From Actinomycetota bacterium (GTDB taxonomy: Bacteria > Actinomycetota > Thermoleophilia > Gaiellales > Gaiellaceae), in assembly GCA_013812265.1 (NCBI GenBank), contig JACCTQ010000210.1, positions 1-13,837 on the forward strand: 13,837 nucleotides of DNA, given 5' to 3'. The notes beneath the pieces were generated by a model. It saw only the letters and a program-made list of their open reading frames with translations, made no database searches and was not told where the DNA came from. Both the position numbers and the translations under genes were made by a program. This document shows, piece after piece, positions 1-5,424 of the stretch (position 1 is its first letter; the number at the start of each line of letters is the position of its first letter).

Positions 1-1
1 C

Positions 2-469
2 GTCGCAGGCTTCGATGCTCTCCAGGCCGGACTCGCACTTGGAGTCTGGACGGGCGCCGGCCTCGCCGGCGACGCACTTCTCCTGTTCGTGCTCCGGCGC
101 GTTCCGGGCACTGTCTACCTGCGGCTCAGCGCAGTTGCGGTGCTCGTCGCCTATCCGGCCTTTCTGCTCGTGCCGTCGATGACTCCGAAGCTCGTGCTCC
201 TCGCACTGCTGGGTCTTCTGAACGCAGGCTGGTACGCCATCCCCAAAGCGGGCCTCTACGGCGCGCTGCCGGGAAGGAGCGGCGTCGCCATCGCGGTCGG
301 CAGCGTCAGCGGCTTCGTCGGGGCCTCCATCCCGCTGACGCTGGGGCTCGTGGCCGACGAGATCGGTCTCGGCCCGGTGATGTGGACGCTTCTGCTCGCC
401 CCACTGGCGTTCCTCGTGGGCTTGCCGCGCCTGAGCCGCGCCAGTGGTCGAGGGGGTCAGACCCCGTGA
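2..469 (+). CDS. MFS-type membrane transporter, C-terminal part (5' end outside window)
   Basis: The reading frame is open from base 2, so the gene is truncated by the window edge. About 155 residues are visible and end at TGA 467-469. They consist of hydrophobic helices separated by short polar turns, with Gly/Ala-rich helix faces (for example GLYGALPGRSGVAIAVGSVS and GFVGASIPLTLGLVADEIGL) and a short basic tail. This looks like the last four or five membrane helices of a major facilitator superfamily permease. A Pro-Gly-Arg-Ser-Gly loop followed by a Gly-rich helix is common in that fold. The substrate cannot be told. The final residues GGQTP and the stop codon are encoded by the left arm of an inverted repeat (453-470), so the native C-terminus may have been altered by insertion of that element. 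The MFS call is from pattern recognition of the C-terminal half only. Confidence 0.65.
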   Translation, partial: VAGFDALQAGLALGVWTGAGLAGDALLLFVLRRVPGTVYLRLSAVAVLVAYPAFLLVPSMTPKLVLLALLGLLNAGWYAIPKAGLYGALPGRSGVAIAVGSVSGFVGASIPLTLGLVADEIGLGPVMWTLLLAPLAFLVGLPRLSRASGRGGQTP

Positions 470-590
470 CGAGAGTGTGACAGCGCGTGGCGCGGAGCCG
501 GGGATCCGTGCTGCTCAGAGCGTTCTTCGCCGCGGCTGTGACACATTTTCGGCACGAAGTCGTTGCATCCCTGTGACGGGGTCTGACCCC
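453..590. repeat. Imperfect inverted-repeat element (REP/MITE-like), ~138 bp
   Basis: The left arm GGGGTCAGACCCCGTGAC (453-470) matches the reverse complement of the right arm GTGACGGGGTCTGACCCC (573-590) at 17 of 18 positions. Each arm holds its own 13-nt palindrome, GGGGTC-N-GACCCC. A second inner pair, GTGTGACAGC (475-484) and GCTGTGACAC (535-544), matches at 9 of 10 positions. The 50 bp between the inner arms has no credible ORF. The nested arms would let the whole element fold into a cruciform or RNA stem. Palindromic GGGGTC...GACCCC units resemble REP sequences mobilised by Y1 (RAYT) transposases, but no transposase is in the window. The left arm provides the stop codon of the transporter, so the element could also act as a 3' hairpin for that transcript. 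Confidence 0.6.
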
Positions 591-639
591 GCGGGAGCCG
601 CGGCCGGCTCGGGTACAGCCGCCCGTTCGGGATCCGACG

Positions 640-813
640 CTAGTCGGCCTGCGGGTCGTCCCCCGCGCCGGAATCCTTGTCCTCCGGGTCCGGAACGGGC
701 GACTGATCCAGCTCCTCGTTGCGATCGTCCTCCCGACCCGCCCCGGAGGCCACTTCCGCCGCCCGCTCGGGCGTGGTGGGACGCGTCGCTCCCTGACTAT
801 CCTCTTCGTGCAT
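640..813 (-). CDS. Small acidic hypothetical protein, divergent from and overlapping the thrS start
   Basis: This is a 57-residue ORF of unknown function, not recognised as any family. It is very hydrophilic and rich in Asp/Glu, Pro, Gly and Ala, with almost no bulky hydrophobic residues, so it is probably disordered and cytoplasmic. The chosen ATG (minus strand, 813-811) has AAGGAG on the minus strand at 826-821, 7 nt upstream, an ideal Shine-Dalgarno. Its codons mostly end in G or C, as in the neighbouring genes. The ATG shares the tetranucleotide CATG (811-814) with the thrS start, so the two genes diverge from one point and the 5' leader of this one is antisense to thrS. A caveat is that the SD complement also encodes the Leu-Leu of the ThrRS N-terminus and could arise by chance. 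Low-complexity acidic ORFs also occur as shadows in GC-rich DNA. Confidence 0.5.
   Translation of the reverse strand: MHEEDSQGATRPTTPERAAEVASGAGREDDRNEELDQSPVPDPEDKDSGAGDDPQAD
798..803 (+). promoter_or_regulatory. Candidate -10 element for leaderless thrS mRNA
   Basis: TATCCT fits the TANNNT -10 pattern and ends 8 nt before the thrS ATG at 812, so transcription would begin at or next to the start codon. No Shine-Dalgarno lies in front of thrS, which agrees with leaderless translation. No convincing -35 hexamer is seen. Confidence 0.4.
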
Positions 814-2746
814 GAAGGTTCTCCTTCCCGACTCGTCGGAACTTGAACTTCCCGACGGCGCGACCGGCCTCGACGCCGCGCGCGCCATCGGCCCGAAGCT
901 TGCCGAGCAGGCGGTGTTGCTGCGGTCGAACGGGACCGTCCAGGATCTGCGACTCCCGCTCGAGGACGGTCAGCAGATCCAGATCTTGACCACGCGGAAC
1001 GCCGACGACTCGGACGCCCTCTGGGTGCTCCGGCACTCGACGGCCCACTTGCTCGCGGAAGCCGTGCGACGCCTCTACCCGGGAGTCAAGATCGCCATCG
1101 GGCCACCCATCGAGAACGGCTTCTACTACGACTTCGAATTCCCCGAGCCGATCCGCGAGGAGGATCTGCCGCGCATCGAGGAGGAAATCCAACGCGAGCT
1201 GACCGAAGGTCGTTCGTGGGTGCGGCGTGAGGTGCAGGCAGAGGAGGCGAAGCGCTACTTCTCCGAGCAGGGGGAAGGCTACAAGGTCGAGCTCGTCGAG
1301 ACCGCGGAAGGCCCGATCTCCTTCTACACACAGGGCGATTTCACCGATCTCTGCCGTGGCCCGCACCTTCAGGATTCGAAACCGATCAAGGCCGTCAAGC
1401 TGACCGGACTGGCCGGCGCTTACTGGCGCGGAGACGAACGGAACACGCAGCTGACCCGGATCTACGGCACCGCGTTCTACTCCCAGTCGGATCTCGACTC
1501 GTACCTCGAACGTGTGGAGGAGGCGAAGCGTCGCGACCACCGGCGACTCGGCCCTCAGCTCGATCTGTTCCACTTTTCCGAGCGCTCGCCGGCGTCGCCA
1601 CTCTGGCATCCCAAAGGGATGGTGCTGTGGTACGAGCTCGAGGCGATTCGCCGGCGCGAGAACGCCCGCCGCGGCTACCTGGAGGTCAAGACACCGATCA
1701 TCTACGACGCAGAGACGTTCTGGACCTCGGGCCACTTCCCGAAGTACGAGGATCTGATGTTCAAGCTGGACGTTCGCGGTCGGCCGTGGGCGATGAAGTC
1801 CATGAACTGCCCCGGGCACATGCTCCTGTTCGGGAGCCGGCCGAGAAGCTACAAGGAGCTCCCGCTTCGGTACGCCGAGCCGACGCCGCTCCACCGCGAC
1901 GAGATTCCCGGCACGCTGCACGGGCTCCTCCGCGTCCGCATCGTGACGCAGGACGACTCCCACATCTTCTGCACCGAGGATCAGATCCAGGACGAGATTG
2001 CGGCCGTGGTGGACTACGCGCGCTACCTCTACGGATTGTTCGGGATGTCCGCGAGCGCCGAGCTCGCGACCCGGCCGGACAACAAGATCGGCACCGACGA
2101 GCAGTGGGATCGCAACGAGGCCGCTCTCGAGGCAGCGCTGAAGCTCAACAGCATCCCGTACACCGTGGCCCCCGGCGAGGGGGCGTTCTACGGGCCGAAG
2201 ATCGATCTTTTCATGGATGACGCGCTGGGGCGCAAGTGGCAGATGGGGACGATCCAACTCGACTCACAGATGCCCTCGCGCTTCGGCCTCACCTACGTGG
2301 GGCAGGACAACACGGAGCATTCCCTCTACGTGGTTCACCGTGCACTCTACGGCTCATTCGAGCGCTTCATCGGCATCCTGATCGAGCATTTCGGCGGCGA
2401 TTTTCCATTCTGGCTCGCCCCGGTCCAGGTACGGATACTGCCGGTGGGTGAGGAACACCGAGCGCCCGCGGCGGAGGTGCGCGACCGCCTCGGCGCCGAG
2501 GGCTTTCGCGTGGAGGTCGACGAGCGCGACGAGACGGTGGGCAAGCGCATTCGCGACGCCGAGGTGGAGAAGATCCCGCGCGTGATCGTGTACGGCGACC
2601 GCGAGTCGACCGGCTCGCTCGCCGTTCGCGAGCGCGGGGGCAAACAGGATACGAAGTCGTTGCAGGCGCTCGTGGAGGAGTTCCGCGCGCTCGCCGCGAG
2701 TTCAGGGCGCGTCGCCGGCGGCGCGGGGCCGCAGCCGGCACAGTGA
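812..2746 (+). CDS. thrS: Threonyl-tRNA synthetase
   Basis: This cytoplasmic class II synthetase charges tRNA-Thr with threonine. The 644 residues carry the full bacterial architecture. A TGS domain (about 1-60) comes first. The editing domain follows (about 65-235), with HSTAH (His75, His79) and CRGPH (Cys181, His185), which clears Ser-tRNA-Thr. The catalytic core spans about 260-530, with zinc ligands Cys333 (MNCPGH), His384 (DDSHIFC) and His509 (VVHRAL). Motif 2 lies in HRDEIPGTLHGLLRVR and motif 3 in HRALYGSFERF. The anticodon-binding domain runs from about 535. The length matches the family (about 640). The ATG at 812 gives the expected N-terminus (MKVLLPDSSELELPDG). It has no SD, but a -10-like TATCCT lies 8 nt upstream. 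A short Gly/Ala/Pro tail follows residue 628. The stop overlaps the first stem of the thrS-infC intergenic structure. Confidence 0.98.
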   Translation: MKVLLPDSSELELPDGATGLDAARAIGPKLAEQAVLLRSNGTVQDLRLPLEDGQQIQILTTRNADDSDALWVLRHSTAHLLAEAVRRLYPGVKIAIGPPIENGFYYDFEFPEPIREEDLPRIEEEIQRELTEGRSWVRREVQAEEAKRYFSEQGEGYKVELVETAEGPISFYTQGDFTDLCRGPHLQDSKPIKAVKLTGLAGAYWRGDERNTQLTRIYGTAFYSQSDLDSYLERVEEAKRRDHRRLGPQLDLFHFSERSPASPLWHPKGMVLWYELEAIRRRENARRGYLEVKTPIIYDAETFWTSGHFPKYEDLMFKLDVRGRPWAMKSMNCPGHMLLFGSRPRSYKELPLRYAEPTPLHRDEIPGTLHGLLRVRIVTQDDSHIFCTEDQIQDEIAAVVDYARYLYGLFGMSASAELATRPDNKIGTDEQWDRNEAALEAALKLNSIPYTVAPGEGAFYGPKIDLFMDDALGRKWQMGTIQLDSQMPSRFGLTYVGQDNTEHSLYVVHRALYGSFERFIGILIEHFGGDFPFWLAPVQVRILPVGEEHRAPAAEVRDRLGAEGFRVEVDERDETVGKRIRDAEVEKIPRVIVYGDRESTGSLAVRERGGKQDTKSLQALVEEFRALAASSGRVAGGAGPQPAQ

Positions 2747-2824
2747 GGGGCTTGCTAAGCTCTGGGCCTGCAAAGCAGGGGCGAATCCGTTCCTCACCTC
2801 CGGAGCCCTGAGTTCGTCGGAGGT
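2743..2824 (+). promoter_or_regulatory. Structured thrS-infC intergenic leader with alternative hairpins
   Basis: Several perfect stems can be read here. GTGAGG (2743-2748) pairs with CCTCAC (2792-2797) and encloses two hairpins: GCTT-gct-AAGC (2750-2760) and CCTGC-aaa-GCAGG (2767-2779). ACCTCCG (2796-2802) pairs with CGGAGGT (2818-2824). The closing stem and the last hairpin share bases 2796-2797. The CCTCC inside them (2797-2801) could also pair with the purine tract GGAGGAGG (2885-2892), so the structures compete. Such competition is typical of ribosomal-protein or infC leader control and of attenuators. No Rfam family was recognised, and the ligand, if any, is unknown. TAAGCT (2756-2761) could instead be a -10 element for infC, in which case the mRNA would begin near 2768 and lose the first stem. 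Confidence 0.4.
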
Positions 2825-2854
2825 TCAAGGGAGTCGCGGGACACGGGGACCTGC

Positions 2855-2874
2855 CGCTGCTTGCAGCGATTTTT
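2855..2874 (+). terminator. Intrinsic-terminator-like hairpin upstream of infC
   Basis: CGCTG-CTTG-CAGCG (2855-2868) forms a perfect 5-bp stem with a 4-nt loop, followed by A and five T residues (2870-2874). It lies 108 nt after the thrS stop and about 43 nt before infC. It may terminate thrS transcription, or act as an attenuator within the infC leader together with the competing hairpins just upstream. The stem is short, so efficiency is uncertain. Confidence 0.5.
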
Positions 2875-2916
2875 GTCGTTTCATGGAGGAGGAAATAGCG
2901 GTTTGGTGAGAGCTCT

Positions 2917-3600
2917 TTGAGGCCACGGCGCCACGTTGAACCCGTCCGCCCGGTCCCGCAGGTTCGGATCAACGACGCGATCCGGGCCCCGCGGGTGCGT
3001 CTGGTCGACGAGGACGGAACACAGATAGGTGTCAAGCAGACGAGCGAGGCCCTTCAGTACGCGCAGTCGAAGGATCTCGATCTCGTAGAGGTTGCTCCCC
3101 AAGCCGATCCTCCCGTCACGCGGGTGATGGACTACGGCAAGTACCGCTACGAACAGGAGCAGAAAGCCAAGCTCGCCCGCAAGCACCAGCTTCAGATCCA
3201 CGTCAAGGAGATCAAGCTCAGACCCAAGATCGGCATACACGACTACGAGACGAAGAAGGGCCACGTCGTGCGCTTCCTCAACCAGCGCGCGAAGGTGAAG
3301 GTCACGATCATGTTCCGGGGTCGCGAGACGACGCACCCCGAGCGGGGCCGGGACCTCCTGATGCGTCTTGCCGAGGACGTCAAGGAACTCGGGATCATCG
3401 AGTCTCCACCCCTCCTCGATGGTCGCAACATGGTGATGGTGCTAGGCCCGACAAAGAACGCAGGAGTGACCAAGGACGATGCCAAAGCAGAAGACACACA
3501 GCGGGGCGAAGAAGCGGTTCAAGCTGACGGGAACGGGCAAGCTCCTGCGCCGGCGCGCAATGAAGAGTCACCTGCTCGAGAAGAAGTCCCCCAAGCGTAA
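2917..3600 (+). CDS. infC: Translation initiation factor IF-3
   Basis: IF-3 binds the 30S subunit, blocks premature joining of 50S and proofreads the start codon. The N-terminal domain is at about 15-85 (VRINDAIRAPRVRLVDEDG, LVEVAP, MDYGKYRYEQ). A linker rich in Lys follows (about 85-95). The C-terminal domain is at about 95-180 (KEIKLRPKIGIHDYETK, FRGRE, MVMVLGP). No ATG or GTG exists in frame between the stop codon at 2896 and the conserved N-terminus. TTG at 2917 is therefore the best start, though a rarer codon such as ATC 2968 cannot be excluded. Non-ATG starts are well known for infC and underlie its autoregulation. The core ends near residue 181. Residues 188-227 form an acidic tail that overlaps rpmI by 122 nt in another frame. 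The strong purine tract at 2885-2892 is too far away (24 nt) to serve this start directly. Confidence 0.95.
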   Translation: MRPRRHVEPVRPVPQVRINDAIRAPRVRLVDEDGTQIGVKQTSEALQYAQSKDLDLVEVAPQADPPVTRVMDYGKYRYEQEQKAKLARKHQLQIHVKEIKLRPKIGIHDYETKKGHVVRFLNQRAKVKVTIMFRGRETTHPERGRDLLMRLAEDVKELGIIESPPLLDGRNMVMVLGPTKNAGVTKDDAKAEDTQRGEEAVQADGNGQAPAPARNEESPAREEVPQA

Positions 3601-3676
3601 GCGCGGCTTCGGCAAGGACGCGGCGGTCGCACCGAGCGACGTCCCTCAAGTCAAGAAGTTGCTCGAGGGTCGCTGA
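3479..3676 (+). CDS. rpmI: Large ribosomal subunit protein bL35
   Basis: The 65-residue, strongly basic protein begins MPKQKTHSGAKKRFK, the standard bL35 signature, and continues with a Lys/Arg-rich body (KLLRRRAMKSH, KSPKRKRGFG). The length is typical for the family. The protein is part of the 50S subunit. AAGGA (3472-3476) lies just before the ATG and serves as a close-spaced SD. The first 40 codons lie inside the infC reading frame, which uses a different phase and stops at 3600. rplT follows after only 3 nt, so the two are surely cotranscribed. The order infC-rpmI-rplT is one of the most conserved bacterial operons. Confidence 0.97.
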   Translation: MPKQKTHSGAKKRFKLTGTGKLLRRRAMKSHLLEKKSPKRKRGFGKDAAVAPSDVPQVKKLLEGR

Positions 3677-3679
3677 GCG

Positions 3680-4039
3680 ATGCCACGCGTAAAGCGGTCC
3701 GTCCACGCCCGCAAGAAGCGGCGCAAGGTGCTAGAGCAAGCGCGCGGCTACTGGGGCCTCAAGCATTCCAGCTACCGGCGCGCGAAGGAGCAGGTAGAGC
3801 ACTCGCTGGTCTACGCCTACCGCGACCGCAAGGTCAAGAAGCGAACGTTCCGGCGCCTCTGGATCATCCGGGTGAATGCGGCGGCGCGGCAGCACGGCCT
3901 GTCGTACAACCAGTTCGTCGCGGGTTGCCGCAAGGCCAATATCGAGCTCGATCGCAAGATCCTTGCCGACCTGGCCGTGAGTGACCCCGAGGCCTTCGGC
4001 GAGATCGCGGAGCGCGCGAAAGCTGCGCTCGAGGCCTGA
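3680..4039 (+). CDS. rplT: Large ribosomal subunit protein bL20
   Basis: The 119-residue basic protein starts MPRVKRSVHARKKRRKVL and contains the family blocks ARGYWGLKHSSYRRAKEQV, RKVKKRTFRRLWIIRVNAA and LSYNQFVAGCRKANIELDRK. It matches bL20 over its whole length. It binds 23S rRNA early in 50S assembly, and in some bacteria it also represses its own operon by binding the mRNA. GAGGG at 3665-3669, inside the end of rpmI, gives an SD 10 nt from the ATG. The rpmI stop is 3 nt upstream, which indicates translational coupling. Confidence 0.98.
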   Translation: MPRVKRSVHARKKRRKVLEQARGYWGLKHSSYRRAKEQVEHSLVYAYRDRKVKKRTFRRLWIIRVNAAARQHGLSYNQFVAGCRKANIELDRKILADLAVSDPEAFGEIAERAKAALEA

Positions 4040-4089
4040 CCGGCGCTCGGGCCAAGAACTCGTCAAGCATGGGTCGACCGGGTCGGCCG

Positions 4090-4905
4090 ATGATCACGTC
4101 GTCGGCGAACACGCGTCTCAAGCTCGTCCGGAGCCTCGCGTCCAGGCGCCAGCGCGAGAAGCTCGGCCTGTTCGTCTGCGAGGGTGAGGATCTGGTGCAG
4201 GCGGGAATCGACGCGGGCCTCGAGCCGGTAGAGACACTGGTGGACGGTGAGCGCCCCGTTTCGCTCCACGGCCTAGGCGAGGCCGAAGCGGTTGCCCCCG
4301 CGCTGCTGGCGAAAATCTCGGCTCTGGCGCATCCTCCGCGGATCATCTCGGTTTTCCGCCGAGGCGACCTTCCCGCCCTGGGCGAAGGCGGGTCTCGGCC
4401 GACCGGGCTGTCTCTCTGGCACGTCGGCGATCCCGGGAATCTCGGAACGCTCCTGCGCACCGCCGACGCGTTGGGGCCGGCCTTCGTCGCCCTGTCGACG
4501 GGTTGCGCCGATCCGACCGGGCCCAAGGCGCAGCGCGCCTCGATGGGGGCCGTCTTCCGTGTGCCGATGGGACAGTTCGAGGCTGCGCCGCGCCCGTGGG
4601 TCGCCCTTGTGCCGCGCGGTGGCCAGCCCCTGGAGGAGCTTCGTTACGCCGGCGGTGTGACGTTCGTGCTGGGCGCCGAGCGAGAGGGGTTGCCGGCCGA
4701 CGTCCTGGCCGTCTGCGACGGAACGGCGTCGATTCCGCTGGCGCCGGACGCCGAGTCCCTGAACGTCGCGGTCGCAGGCGCCATCGCGCTCTACGAGCTG
4801 GCGACAGGGCGGGGCCAAGACGGTCGGAGCGATATGCGGTCGCACCGCATTGCTCGGAAATCGAGCTACGGCCCGACCTCGGAGCTGAAGCGCGACGAGA
4901 AGTGA
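4090..4905 (+). CDS. SpoU/TrmH-family (SPOUT) RNA 2'-O-methyltransferase
   Basis: This cytoplasmic SPOUT-fold enzyme is likely to methylate a ribose in rRNA or tRNA using SAM. The N-terminus (ITSSANTRLKLVRSLASRR, then LFVCEGEDLVQ) is the substrate-binding domain seen in RlmB and TsnR relatives. The catalytic half shows all three motifs: DPGNLGTLLRTADALG (Asn and Arg of motif 1), FVLGAEREGLP (motif 2) and SLNVAVAGAIALYE (motif 3), plus DPTGPKAQRASMGAVFRVP between them. ATG 4090 gives the family N-terminus. An in-frame ATG at 4069 would add seven residues (MGRPGRP) and is the alternative start. About 28 residues after the fold (from near 4816) form a charged tail containing a 7-bp DNA palindrome. 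It follows rplT by 50 nt, and linkage of a spoU gene to rplT and pheS is common in actinobacteria. The exact target nucleotide is unknown. Confidence 0.9.
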   Translation: MITSSANTRLKLVRSLASRRQREKLGLFVCEGEDLVQAGIDAGLEPVETLVDGERPVSLHGLGEAEAVAPALLAKISALAHPPRIISVFRRGDLPALGEGGSRPTGLSLWHVGDPGNLGTLLRTADALGPAFVALSTGCADPTGPKAQRASMGAVFRVPMGQFEAAPRPWVALVPRGGQPLEELRYAGGVTFVLGAEREGLPADVLAVCDGTASIPLAPDAESLNVAVAGAIALYELATGRGQDGRSDMRSHRIARKSSYGPTSELKRDEK

Positions 4906-4982
4906 AGCCGCAAGGGCAAGCGCGACCGCCGCCGGTACGAGTGCACTGTGCGACCTTGCGCATGTAGGAGCGCGCCAAGACC

Positions 4983-4988
4983 TACACT
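4983..4988 (+). promoter_or_regulatory. Candidate -10 element for leaderless MOSC gene
   Basis: TACACT ends 6 nt before the ATG at 4995, in the context TACACTTAG. The same nine bases precede the start of the cyclic-nucleotide-binding gene at 12503 at the same distance. No SD is visible, so the mRNA probably starts at or near the start codon. No clear -35 is seen. Confidence 0.5.
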
Positions 4989-4994
4989 TAGGTC

Positions 4995-5417
4995 ATGGTC
5001 TCCGTCACCGGCGTCTGGACGTCTCCCGGGAAGAACAGCGGCCGCATGACGTCGCAGGAGCGCGTCCGCGCCGTCGCCGGCCACGGCCTCGACGGCTGCG
5101 CTCACGCCAGGCCGCGCTCGAAGCGGCAGGTGCTGTTCGCGTCCGCCGAGCATCTGGAGGCGGTCGGCGTGGAGCCCGGTCAGATCCGCGAGAACTTCAC
5201 CGTGTCCGGCGCTGACGTCCGCAGCTGGAGCATCGGGCAGCGGCTCCGAGTAGGGGAGGCCACCTTCGAGGTCACGATGGTGTGCGACCCTTGCCCGCGG
5301 ATGGATGAGCTACGGCCGGGCTTGCAGGCGGAGCTGGAGGGCCGCCGCGGCATGCTTGCGCGCGTGCTCGAGACGGGCGACGTGACGCACGGCGACGAGG
5401 TCGAGCTCCTGCCCTAG
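4995..5417 (+). CDS. MOSC-domain protein
   Basis: The 140-residue protein is essentially a single MOSC domain, the beta-rich fold found at the C-terminus of molybdenum cofactor sulfurases and in YiiM-like proteins, which handle sulfur or N-hydroxylated substrates on a conserved Cys. Visible family blocks are VAGHGLDGCAHA, RQVLFASAEHLEAVGVEPGQ, IRENFTVSG, IGQRLRVGEATFEVT and DPCPRMDELRPGL, with Cys100 as the likely catalytic Cys, then GMLARVLETGDVTHGDEV at the end. Cys97 sits three residues before it. The ATG at 4995 gives a typical N-terminus (VSVTGVWTSPGK). The promoter looks separate from spoU. The stop is 7 bp from the stop of the convergent DUF2207 gene. The true substrate is unknown. Confidence 0.85.
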   Translation: MVSVTGVWTSPGKNSGRMTSQERVRAVAGHGLDGCAHARPRSKRQVLFASAEHLEAVGVEPGQIRENFTVSGADVRSWSIGQRLRVGEATFEVTMVCDPCPRMDELRPGLQAELEGRRGMLARVLETGDVTHGDEVELLP

Positions 5418-5424
5418 CCGGGGC

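Noticed and set aside
444..815. Plus-strand ORF across the inverted repeat and the small acidic gene
   Set aside because: Starts inside the transporter gene, is Pro/Arg-rich without motifs, and opposes the SD-preceded acidic ORF. It looks like a shadow.
797..2257. 486-codon open frame antisense to thrS
   Set aside because: It mirrors thrS codon structure in GC-rich DNA, resembles no known family and opposes an unambiguous gene over its whole length.
2743..2797. Possible tRNA-like cloverleaf (7-bp closing stem, CTGCAAA loop, CGAATCC)
   Set aside because: Only about 55 nt, with no D-arm consensus. The would-be anticodon and T stems do not pair, and the closing stem includes the thrS stop codon. 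Treated as leader structure instead.
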